A stretch of 64,000 nt of DNA from Woeseiaceae bacterium. Its GTDB lineage: Bacteria > Pseudomonadota > Gammaproteobacteria > Steroidobacterales > Woeseiaceae. The DNA is taken from assembly GCA_028279985.1 (NCBI GenBank), contig JANQMR010000030.1, positions 62,001-126,000 on the forward strand. Reading direction: 5' to 3'. The translations under genes and the position numbers were made by a program. Shown one piece after another: positions 27,927-35,823 of this stretch. Each line of letters starts with the position of its first letter. Within the stretch, counting starts at the first letter, position 1. The notes under the pieces are model-generated. The model saw only the letters and a program-made list of their open reading frames with translations, was not told where the DNA came from and made no database searches.

Positions 27927-28053
27927 CTGGTGTCCTGTCCGGTGAATGCGTTGAACCCGGGTTCGTTGAACCTGAATTTGTTGAACCTGAATTTGTTGAG
28001 CCTGAATTTGTTGAGCCTGAATTTGTCGAACAAGTCGCCGGACAGGGCACTAG
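27927..28053. mobile_element. Palindrome-ended CTAG element enclosing 15-bp repeats
   Basis: CTGGTGTCCTGTCCGG (27927-27942) and its near-complement CCGGACAGGGCACTAG (28038-28053) bracket 95 bp. The right end supplies the TAG stop of the DUF3570 gene. The interior is mostly the 15-bp tandem repeat. Confidence 0.5.
27951..28025. repeat. 15-bp tandem repeat, five copies
   Basis: Units of TTGAACCTGAATTTG type at 27951, 27966, 27981, 27996 and 28011, with one to five differences. The period keeps all frames open on both strands. Confidence 0.85.
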
Positions 28054-29201
28054 TACCAGAAAGAGAAGAACACCTGGATGATGTCGGCGTCCAGGGTGTA
28101 TAGCGGTTCCTCGCCGACCGGCGCGCCGGTCGTCAGGTCCCGGAACTCGTGGTAGTCGACACCCAGCATGCCTAGCGCCACGGTCACCCGTCCCTTTTTC
28201 AGAAAGCCCCAACCGTCGGCGTCGCGGATGAAATCGTAGCTGAGCTTGAGCTGCACCGTGCTGCTCGTCAGGTCGCTGAGTTCCTTGTCGCGGCCGCGGA
28301 AGTTGGTCGCCTGCGACCGCGAGAACAGGTCCCGGAAAAACGCCGCACCGACCTGATCGTGATAACGGTACTTGGCGCTGAAGGTCCACGGACCGACCGG
28401 ATGCACGTAGGTCACGGCCATCGTATGACTCTCGATCTCCCAGGTATCGGTGAAATAACGATACTCGCCTTCGAGCGCGGCCCGATACGGCAGGAAATAC
28501 CGCGCGCGGAAGCCGACTGCGTTGCTGGTCCGGGTATTCGGATACAGCTCGGGCTCGTAACTGTAACCGATCGGGCTCGACGCGTCGGCGTAACGAACGC
28601 TGCGATAGGGGTTGTTGAGAAATCCCTCGTCGGTGATGGTTTCGATGTTGAGACTGGTAATCAGGTTCTTGGTCAGGATCTGCGTCAGGCCGATACCGTA
28701 GTGCTGTCGCCGGTTGTCGCGCCGGAACTCCGGATCGTCGGCGCGCCCGACGATATCGTCGCCGTAAGCGTAACTGAGCGTCAGCGTCGTCAGATCGCCG
28801 AACATGTCCTGGCTGACCGACAGCGAATACGTGGTCGCATCGAAATCGGACTCGACGCTGCTGACGTAATTTGCGCTCATCGTCGTATTGCCGCGCAGGT
28901 AGTCCATGCCGACCGACCACTGGGTGCGTTCCTCGGTGTACGGACTCGCGGTGGTGACCACGTCGATCGACGCCGAGCTCACCATGTCGAGGTAATAGTT
29001 GCCGACGACGGACAGGCTGTTGCCCACCTGCTTGCGCACCAGCAGCGAGGGACCGTCGATCAGGACGCCGCCGCCCTCGTACCGGTGGTAGAGGATGTCG
29101 GCGCGTTCGTCGGGCAGGACACTCGCGAGAACGCTACCCGGCCCCGCAAGCAGGGCCAAGGCGGTGAGCAGGATGCCACGTCGCGGCCTGGGGTCCGGCA
29201 T
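28050..29201 (-). CDS. DUF3570 outer-membrane-like protein
   Basis: 383 aa with signal peptide (ILLTALALLAGPGSVLA) and repeated amphipathic beta-strands ending in ...IQVFFSFWY, an outer-membrane barrel type C-terminus. It matches the DUF3570 layout (YHRYEGGGVLIDGPSLLVRK, NYYLDMVSSAS). These proteins occur next to DUF4266 lipoproteins, often with ApbE and thioredoxin-like genes that are absent here. It is last in a five-gene leftward operon. Confidence 0.85.
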   Translation of the reverse strand: MPDPRPRRGILLTALALLAGPGSVLASVLPDERADILYHRYEGGGVLIDGPSLLVRKQVGNSLSVVGNYYLDMVSSASIDVVTTASPYTEERTQWSVGMDYLRGNTTMSANYVSSVESDFDATTYSLSVSQDMFGDLTTLTLSYAYGDDIVGRADDPEFRRDNRRQHYGIGLTQILTKNLITSLNIETITDEGFLNNPYRSVRYADASSPIGYSYEPELYPNTRTSNAVGFRARYFLPYRAALEGEYRYFTDTWEIESHTMAVTYVHPVGPWTFSAKYRYHDQVGAAFFRDLFSRSQATNFRGRDKELSDLTSSTVQLKLSYDFIRDADGWGFLKKGRVTVALGMLGVDYHEFRDLTTGAPVGEEPLYTLDADIIQVFFSFWY

Positions 29202-29209
29202 CGAAGGCC

Positions 29210-29446
29210 TCAGTTGCAGCCGCAGCCGCCGCCCGCGGCACCTTCGCCGCCGCGGGCGCCCTCGCGGGCTTCGTAGACGTGCTTTAAGAACGCAGAAGAC
29301 ACCGGATCGCCGTCCAATGCCATGATCGGATCGGCCAGGCGGTCGCGTTCGTAGGGTTTGACCCAGGGCTCGACGTTACCGCAGCCGGACAGCCCGCCTA
29401 GCAGCAGCGCCGGAACGATGATTCGGCCGAGTTTCGCGAGTTTCAT
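29210..29446 (-). CDS. DUF4266 small lipoprotein
   Basis: 78 aa from ATG 29446 (AGGGG ribosome site, 8-nt spacing). Lipoprotein signal IIVPALLLGGLSGC, then EPWVKPYERDRLADPIM and the Cys-rich end GGGCGCN, both diagnostic for DUF4266. It is the partner of the DUF3570 gene 8 bp downstream. The CGC tail could bind a metal or a flavin-modifying partner; this is not known. Confidence 0.87.
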   Translation of the reverse strand: MKLAKLGRIIVPALLLGGLSGCGNVEPWVKPYERDRLADPIMALDGDPVSSAFLKHVYEAREGARGGEGAAGGGCGCN

Positions 29447-29511
29447 GCGCATGTCCCCTAAACTGTCGTTCACTCTATCGCGCGACACCTGTCGCAACCG
29501 TGAACCCTGCC

Positions 29512-30195
29512 TCAGAAGAAGACCGTAATGCCCAAGGTCGCTTCCAGGTTGTGGACGGTTTTTTCCTCGCCCAACAGATCGATGTCATAGAGGTGGTCTC
29601 GAAAGTCGAGATGTAATGCCAGCGTGTCCGTCAGCAGGAAACGGTAACCGGCGCCGAAATTGACCGTGAACCGATCGTCGTCGGCGAAACGCGTCGACCC
29701 CAGCCCCGCAATCAGATACAGGTTGGTATTGAACGCCCGCCCCTCGCCGATGAACACCTCGCCCGGCAGGATGTTGTAACCGAGACTCAGGTTGTAATAG
29801 GTGAGCTTGCGGTCGTCGAGCAGCCGCGCACCGCCCGACAGCACTTCGAAACTGGTCTCGCCGGCTTCCGACTGGCCGACCGCCGCTTCGACGAAAAAAC
29901 CTTCGGTGACGTGGTAGGCCAGGCGCGCGCCGTAGACGACGTCGCTGCCGAAATCCTCGATGCTCATGATGCCGGCGAAGGCACCGAGCTCGAAGTCCTC
30001 GCGGTCGATGGCGGGCTCCTTGATCCTGCGACGCTCGACTTCCGGTTCGATGACCTGCCCCGGCGCCTCGGCACCGGGTGGCGGCGCCTCCCTGGGACCG
30101 AGACCGAAAAGGTCCCGGGTCGCGGCACAGCCGGACAGGGCGATCGTTGCACTCACCGCCGTGACTAGAAAAAGAACGCGAATCCGACTTTCCAT
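29512..30195 (-). CDS. Outer-membrane beta-barrel lipoprotein-signal protein
   Basis: 227 aa with lipoprotein-type signal (VTAVSATIALSGC), a proline-rich linker (residues 30-60) and an eight-strand-like barrel (LGAFAGIMSIEDFGSDVVYG ... LEATLGITVFF) of the Ail/OmpX style. Its start overlaps the end of the SH3/barrel gene by 31 bp. The function is unknown; the co-operonic arrangement suggests the same envelope machine. Confidence 0.75.
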   Translation of the reverse strand: MESRIRVLFLVTAVSATIALSGCAATRDLFGLGPREAPPPGAEAPGQVIEPEVERRRIKEPAIDREDFELGAFAGIMSIEDFGSDVVYGARLAYHVTEGFFVEAAVGQSEAGETSFEVLSGGARLLDDRKLTYYNLSLGYNILPGEVFIGEGRAFNTNLYLIAGLGSTRFADDDRFTVNFGAGYRFLLTDTLALHLDFRDHLYDIDLLGEEKTVHNLEATLGITVFF

Positions 30196-30971
30196 TCCTC
30201 TACTTCCTCGTTGTCGTCACGACTGGTGAATACCACGTAGCTCTTGTATTCGGCCCTGAGCAAAAAGCGGCGCGTGGCATAAATGCGCAGACCGGCGCCG
30301 GCGTGGCCGATCTGGTCGCCGCGATCCTCGCCCTGCACGATCGTCGATTTGGGTTCGGTGTGAATGTAACCGGCGCCCAGCGTAAAAAACGGCGAAACTC
30401 GCCAATCCGGCCAGGTTTCGTGAACGACGTTCAGACTGGCCGTCCAGCCGTTGGAAAAATTCCCGAGTATCTGCGAGCCCCACAACTCGACCGCGACATG
30501 GGGGTTGAGCGAATAACTGCCGTACACGGACACGATGTTCGCACCGCCGAAGTCGCCCGCGAGCACGCCGGCCTCCCAGCGCGCATTGGTGAAATCCTCG
30601 CGGGTGGCCCGGCTGAAGTCCACCGCCGAACCGTCCGGCTGTAGCGTCAGCTCCATTTGACCGAGATCGACCCAGCCCTCGTCGCCTTTTGCGGTCCGCA
30701 GCAGAAACCAGTCGGTGCGGCGCATGATGATCTCGACGTTCTCACCGCGATCGACGACGTGAAAAACCGGGTAACCCCGGCCGGGGCCGGTGTGCATTTC
30801 GAGATACGGATCGGCGACCGATACCTTGCGGTACTGCCTCTCGGCCGCCAGAACCTGTCCGGGCAGGTACGCCTGGAGCAACAACACCGGCAACAGCACC
30901 GCGAGGCATGCCAGCCAGCCGGACTTATTGCGGGACGGCGAAGGGATCGTTGTAGTACTGGGCGCCGACAT
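30165..30971 (-). CDS. SH3-domain plus outer-membrane beta-barrel protein
   Basis: 268 aa: signal anchor (LACLAVLLPVLLLQAYLPGQVLA), a bacterial SH3 domain at about 45-105 (YLEMHTGPGRGYPVFHVVDRGE ... DEGWVDLGQME), then a C-terminal barrel ending VGFAFFF. SH3b domains usually bind peptidoglycan, so it may tether the barrel to the wall. It overlaps the large HZS-like gene by 47 bp upstream and the next barrel gene by 31 bp. Confidence 0.78.
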   Translation of the reverse strand: MSAPSTTTIPSPSRNKSGWLACLAVLLPVLLLQAYLPGQVLAAERQYRKVSVADPYLEMHTGPGRGYPVFHVVDRGENVEIIMRRTDWFLLRTAKGDEGWVDLGQMELTLQPDGSAVDFSRATREDFTNARWEAGVLAGDFGGANIVSVYGSYSLNPHVAVELWGSQILGNFSNGWTASLNVVHETWPDWRVSPFFTLGAGYIHTEPKSTIVQGEDRGDQIGHAGAGLRIYATRRFLLRAEYKSYVVFTSRDDNEEVEEWKVGFAFFF

Positions 30972-33672
30972 CCAACCATTCCGCTATCAAGCGTCTCTCA
31001 GCCTCGGACAACAAGTTATAGTGCGGATCGGCCTCATCTTCGAATCGATCGAAAAAGTCTCCGGATGCCGCCGCACCTGCGATCGTGGCCGGCGAGCCGA
31101 TCGGAATCGGCGCGAAGATCGGGTTGCCGTCGTCGTCGACACCGACCTGCTGCTGCGCGTCCACCAGCGCACCATCGACCACTTCTTGAAGATTATCAGT
31201 AACTAACAGCTCACGATAGGCATGAAAATGATCCGGCTCGTCGGGCGACGGGCCGTCCTGCAGCTCGAGCTGGCCCGCGGGTACCCGTACGGACCCGTCG
31301 GCGGGATCGATCGGCGTGTGGCAGCCGAGGCAGTTGTTGTCGATCTGGACGCCGTTGGCATCGAGCACCGGCGCCGGCGGATCGACGCTGTCGTCGAACA
31401 AGGGCCTGGGCTGGCTCCAGATCGGATGAATGTGCATTTCGTAATGAATCGTGCTGCGGCAATTCGCCTGCCAGTCGGTCTGGCAGGCTACGCTCGCCGG
31501 CGCCAGGGTCGTCAGATCCGTGTACAGCGCGTCTTCGAAGGCCTCGTCGTTGGCCGCCGCTATCGCCGGATCGGCCGACCAGACGTCCGTGTAAACCAGG
31601 TTCAAAGACGGCTCGAGCGAGGAGCAGGCGTCCTCCGCGCAAGTCACGCGGGCGCGAATCTCGGCCATCGTCTCGCCGATGTCGCCGGCGAAAAACCGCG
31701 GATCGGTGTTCGGGAACTCGAGGCCCGCCACCTGCGCGCCGGCATAAGCCGGCTCGAAGGCCTCGGCGCGACCGTGGGTCAGGCCGGTGTTCGGCACGTG
31801 GCAGCCCTGGCATTTGAGCTCCTGTCCCGGCCGTGCGGCAAGCCAGTTCCGGTGCCGCGGCGATATGCGCTCGCCGCGGCCGTTCAGGATACTGACGGCC
31901 AAGGCCGTATTGGCCGGTATACGGGTCAGCACCGAGCCGTCCGGCTGGACCTCGGCGTAAGCGACGATTTCTTTCATGCCGTTGAAGCGCGACACGCCGT
32001 ATGCCGTGTTGTCCAGATCGACGAGATCCTCGTCCGGGATGGAAACGGCCTTTTCGATACGTATGAAACGCGCGGGCCGGTCGGCGGCGGCCGTCTGTAC
32101 CGGGTCGGCCAAGGCGTACGGATCGGCGATCAGGCCGCCGTCGAAATCGTAGACGTTACGGATGTGCAACACGGCCTCGCCGTTTTCGGCGAGCGTCGGG
32201 TCGAGTGCGTAGTCGTCGACACCGTCGAGAATCACGGGCGGAGCGGTACGAGGATCGCCGGAGACGACCTCGGTAAACATGAAACCCTCTTCGCCGGGCA
32301 CGATCGGTAACTGCGTCTCGTCGCGCGGATCGTACATCCAGATGCCGTACAAAGGCGGCGCGCTTACGAAGTCGCCGTCGACGTCGCCGTTGCCGTCCGG
32401 AATCCCGGTCACGGCCAGCCGGTCTTCGGTGCACGGTACGATGCGCGGCTCGGGTTCATCCGTGTTCGGGTCGCCGTCGTCCCGGACGAGCTCGAGCAGC
32501 CGGCACTGGCTCCAGCTTGCGAGCAGGCGGCCGGTGCCGTCCTGGATCGGGTATACGGAACCGTAACGACCGCCGGGCGACGGAGACCCCGGGATCGTCG
32601 TTACGTCGTTCACCGTTGCGTCTTCCTGCGCCGGGCCGCTCAACGCGCCCGCGTTGGCGGCGGTCGGTTGCGTGTTCTCGACGTAGTTGGGCGTATCGAC
32701 GACGATCGGCGCAGCGCCGCCCTCGGTGCCCGTAAACGGCCGGATCAGCGAAATGATGCGGCCGTCCTCCTGCTCGCGGGGCTGGGTGAACTGAATCGTC
32801 TGGCCGTCGGTACCGGTATCGTGGCTTTCCTTGCCGTAGAGAATCTCGAGCCCCGAACCGTCCGGGTTCATCCGGTAGATATCCACGGCGTTCGCCGGCC
32901 GGTAGCGGTCCCAGCGGCTGAAAACGACCTGCCCGTTCGCCGTCACGGAGGGATCGAGATCGTGACTCTGGTTGAACGTGACCTGCTCGATACCCGAGCC
33001 GTCGGGATTCATCACGTGCAGGTTGAACGCGAATTCGTTTTCGTTCTCGTCCAGGTGCAGGAACGCGGCCTTACCCTCGTCGAGCAGTATTGCCTGCGAG
33101 CGCAACTGGCGGGTGGATGCAAAGATGATCCGGCCGTCGGGCAGATACTTGGGCATGATGTCGTGACCGATTTCGGCGGTGAGATCCGACGGAATCACCC
33201 GCAGCAGCTCGTCGGTGTCGAAAAAGTACTGCCAGATGTTCCACGTCGGCTGCTCGTCCTCGTCGAGATTCGGGTCGAAGGGACCGCGCATTGCAAACAG
33301 CAGCGCGCTCGCATCGTAGTCGATCTCGACGTCGCGCACCGCGCCCATCCCCATCGTTTCCCTTTCGGTGATGTTGATTGCTTCGGCGCCCACGGCCGCG
33401 CGGTCGCGGAAATACAGATCCGAGCCGACGAAGAACGTGATCTGTTCGCGCACGTCCGGTTGCTCGAACTCGCCGTCGTCGTCTAACGGCAGCGGCGCCT
33501 TGACGTAGGCGATCGGGAAATCGATCACTACCGGATCCGGATCCTGCCCGGTGCCGATCTGTACACCCTGATTCGAGCCGTCGCATGCCCATACGACGAT
33601 CGCAGACGCGGCCAGTGCGGCCAAACGCTGAAGCGGTATCGAAACACCGTCCCTGTTCGCTTGCGTTTTCAT
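30925..33672 (-). CDS. Secreted beta-propeller/HZS-alpha-like protein with two CxxCH heme motifs
   Basis: 915 aa, signal or lipoprotein start (AALAASAIVVWAC). Residues about 100-330 are TolB/PD40-like propeller repeats (HDIMPKYLPDGRIIFASTR, NLHVMNPDGSGIEQVTFNQ, DIYRMNPDGSGLE). Residues about 560-630 match the hydrazine-synthase-alpha middle region (VQPDGSVLTRIPANTALAV ... RPGQELKCQGCH) with Cys621-Cys624-His625. A second heme motif CLGCH lies at 781-785. Such proteins are common in Planctomycetes and unrelated to hydrazine making in most hosts. It is the first gene of the leftward operon, facing the DUF1501-like operon. Confidence 0.82.
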   Translation of the reverse strand: MKTQANRDGVSIPLQRLAALAASAIVVWACDGSNQGVQIGTGQDPDPVVIDFPIAYVKAPLPLDDDGEFEQPDVREQITFFVGSDLYFRDRAAVGAEAINITERETMGMGAVRDVEIDYDASALLFAMRGPFDPNLDEDEQPTWNIWQYFFDTDELLRVIPSDLTAEIGHDIMPKYLPDGRIIFASTRQLRSQAILLDEGKAAFLHLDENENEFAFNLHVMNPDGSGIEQVTFNQSHDLDPSVTANGQVVFSRWDRYRPANAVDIYRMNPDGSGLEILYGKESHDTGTDGQTIQFTQPREQEDGRIISLIRPFTGTEGGAAPIVVDTPNYVENTQPTAANAGALSGPAQEDATVNDVTTIPGSPSPGGRYGSVYPIQDGTGRLLASWSQCRLLELVRDDGDPNTDEPEPRIVPCTEDRLAVTGIPDGNGDVDGDFVSAPPLYGIWMYDPRDETQLPIVPGEEGFMFTEVVSGDPRTAPPVILDGVDDYALDPTLAENGEAVLHIRNVYDFDGGLIADPYALADPVQTAAADRPARFIRIEKAVSIPDEDLVDLDNTAYGVSRFNGMKEIVAYAEVQPDGSVLTRIPANTALAVSILNGRGERISPRHRNWLAARPGQELKCQGCHVPNTGLTHGRAEAFEPAYAGAQVAGLEFPNTDPRFFAGDIGETMAEIRARVTCAEDACSSLEPSLNLVYTDVWSADPAIAAANDEAFEDALYTDLTTLAPASVACQTDWQANCRSTIHYEMHIHPIWSQPRPLFDDSVDPPAPVLDANGVQIDNNCLGCHTPIDPADGSVRVPAGQLELQDGPSPDEPDHFHAYRELLVTDNLQEVVDGALVDAQQQVGVDDDGNPIFAPIPIGSPATIAGAAASGDFFDRFEDEADPHYNLLSEAERRLIAEWLDVGAQYYNDPFAVPQ

Positions 33673-34337
33673 AACGTCGCCTCGGATTCGATCGGCGGAC
33701 CCCGGACCTGCCGGTGTTACCGGTCACGATGCCGGCGCCTGGAGACGGTCTGCTTCCCTTCTGCAATGCCGGGCCACGCGAAAAACTGCCGATCGATCAA
33801 CGTGTAATAGTGGACACGAACCGGCCCATGTACCGTTAACGCGATCACAAACCGAAACGCGCTCCGCCGTCTCGACATGCAATCACCGGTAGCGGTTGCC
33901 CGGCCCGCTTCCGCCGTGTCTGTCGCAAGACGGACATCCCGTCGTCCGACAGGTGATTTCGCCGGCAGTATAAGAGAGGTCCGGAGGCCGATGTAATGTC
34001 TCAAAAGCACGACAGGACGCATTGTCGAAACGGCAAGAGGCGGAACGTATAAGGACAGGATTTTGTGCCGGAGATCGCACTTTACGGTCGCGCTTAACGG
34101 ACTGGGCCCGCGCCCTGCCTCGTCGTCCCGATGCGTCGAGTTCCAGCTCGCCGTCTCCGTTCGGCGACAGTTGCGGACGCCAGTCGAATCAGCAGCTTAA
34201 GCGCTTCGGTCATAAGTCTTGTGTGAATCCGCCGACAGTGGCTTGACATATGGCTTCTGTGGCAGACCTAGACGCGTCGTCTGCAACGCCATGTTCAAAA
34301 AAGAAAAAAGCCGGCGGTACGACATCGGCAAAGAAGC

Positions 34338-34354
34338 TGGCACAGCACTTGCTT
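34338..34354 (+). promoter_or_regulatory. Sigma-54 promoter candidate for the heme/DUF1501 operon
   Basis: TGGCACAGCACTTGCTT matches the RpoN consensus TGGCAC-N5-TTGCW at every fixed position, with GG and GC ten bases apart. It is on the plus strand, about 310 nt upstream of the first gene start. Confidence 0.55.
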
Positions 34355-34520
34355 GAGCCAATACGGACCGGCGGTTCTTGCGGCTGCGGCGGGACGCCGC
34401 CGAGAGGAGTGTGAAAGCTCTCACGGCGACCCGCGATGCCGTTCTGGCATGCTGGACAACGGAGTTCTGCGAACGTTTCGGACAACGCGCGGACCTCCGG
34501 CCGGGGATGGCGTCGCGCCG

Positions 34521-34568
34521 GGACCATGGCTAGGACCATGGCTAGGACCATGGTTAGGACCATGGCTT
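34521..34568. repeat. 12-bp tandem repeat, four copies
   Basis: GGACCATGGCTA units at 34521, 34533, 34545 and 34557, in the leader between the sigma-54 site and the first gene. Confidence 0.9.
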
Positions 34569-34662
34569 GGGCCAAGGATCGCATCGTTCGTTGAGCGGAA
34601 TCGTTATGAAGAACACGACATGGACGACACAAAGGACTGCCTGCTCCGCGGGAAGGGGTTCC

Positions 34663-35811
34663 ATGCGGACGACGCTGATCGGCGTTCTGCTGGCGGGACT
34701 CGCGGCGACGGCAGCGGCGAACGAGCGGGACCAGGCCAAGCGCATGCACGACCGTCTCGCCGGCGTGCCGCCGACCGCAGCCGTTCTCGACCAGATGGAA
34801 GCGCTGATCGTAGCCGGCGATCGACGAGGCGCGGCGGATATCGCGATGCAGAATCCGAGCTTCTACAACGTGACGCTCAAGAACTTCGCGTCACCGTGGA
34901 CGAACCGCGATCAGTCGGTATTCGTGCCCCTGAACGACTACGTCGCAACGGTCATCGGCATGGTCCGAGACGACGTGGACTTCTCGACCCTGCTCTCCGC
35001 CGACCTGACCTATGTCGGCCAGGGCGCCGCGGCGAATCCCGCGCCGTCGGCCGCCGGTAACGCGCATTACGAGGCGCTGGAAGCGAACAACGTCGACCTC
35101 GGCGACCCCAGCCTGTTCAACGCGACGACCCAGTCCTCGATCATGGGTATTCCGTCGAATGCAACCGCCGGAGTCATGACCTCGCGCGCCGCCTCCGAGG
35201 CGTTTTTCGTGGCCGGCACCAACCGCGCGATGTTCCGCTTCACCCTGCTCAATCACATGTGCAACGACATGGAGCAGATGATGGACTTCAAGCTCCCGCC
35301 GGACATGGTCCGCCAGGACGTGAGCCGGAGCCCCGGCGGCGACAGCCGCTTGTTCCTCAACAACTGCATCGGTTGCCATGCGGGCATGGACCCGCTGGCG
35401 GGCGCCTTTGCCTATTACGACTGGAACGAGGACACCGGCCGCCTCGAATACACGGCCGGCACCGTGCAAGCGAAGTACTTCAACAACGACCTGAATTTCC
35501 CGCCGGGTTTCCGGACGCCGGACGACGCCTGGGAGAACCGCTGGCGCCGGGGTCAGAACGCCTATCTGGGCTTCGACGAATCCCTGCCGGGACGCGGCAA
35601 CGGCGCCAAGTCGCTGGGTGAGGAACTGGGCCGAAGCCGGGCGTTCGCCGCCTGCCAGGTCGAGAAAGTCTTCAGGACCGTTTGTCTGCGCGAGCCGGAG
35701 GACGCGGCCGACCGCGCCCGGGTGAACGACATCACCAGGACTTTCCGCGCCACGGGGTATCGCATGAAACAGGTGTTCGCCGATACCGCCGCGTTCTGCA
35801 TGGGCCAGTAG
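34663..35811 (+). CDS. Secreted monoheme protein, DUF1588/DUF1585-like
   Basis: 382 aa from ATG 34663, chosen because it has a GGAAGGGG ribosome site and opens a clean signal peptide (TTLIGVLLAGLAATAAA); earlier in-frame starts add a charged leader. The middle (GVMTSRAASEAFFVAGTNRAMFRFT) recalls DUF1588 and the C-terminal part (CIGCHAGMDPLAGAFAYYDW, Cys235-Cys238-His239) recalls DUF1585, modules of planctomycete-type cytochrome proteins. It is the first gene of a three-gene operon with 12- and 24-bp gaps. Confidence 0.72.
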   Translation: MRTTLIGVLLAGLAATAAANERDQAKRMHDRLAGVPPTAAVLDQMEALIVAGDRRGAADIAMQNPSFYNVTLKNFASPWTNRDQSVFVPLNDYVATVIGMVRDDVDFSTLLSADLTYVGQGAAANPAPSAAGNAHYEALEANNVDLGDPSLFNATTQSSIMGIPSNATAGVMTSRAASEAFFVAGTNRAMFRFTLLNHMCNDMEQMMDFKLPPDMVRQDVSRSPGGDSRLFLNNCIGCHAGMDPLAGAFAYYDWNEDTGRLEYTAGTVQAKYFNNDLNFPPGFRTPDDAWENRWRRGQNAYLGFDESLPGRGNGAKSLGEELGRSRAFAACQVEKVFRTVCLREPEDAADRARVNDITRTFRATGYRMKQVFADTAAFCMGQ

Positions 35812-35823
35812 GGAGACGGGACT

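Larger units (their letters stand above)
33673..34662. other. Long divergent intergenic region without a convincing gene
   Basis: About 990 bp between the two envelope operons. Open frames here have no recognisable content and no ribosome sites. It holds a sigma-54-type promoter at 34338 and a 12-bp repeat at 34521. The length suits upstream activator sites for an enhancer-binding protein, but I can point to no specific operator. Confidence 0.6.

Noticed and set aside
33717..34560. Open frames in the gap between the two envelope operons
   Set aside because: No ribosome sites and no recognisable domain; composition follows the background.
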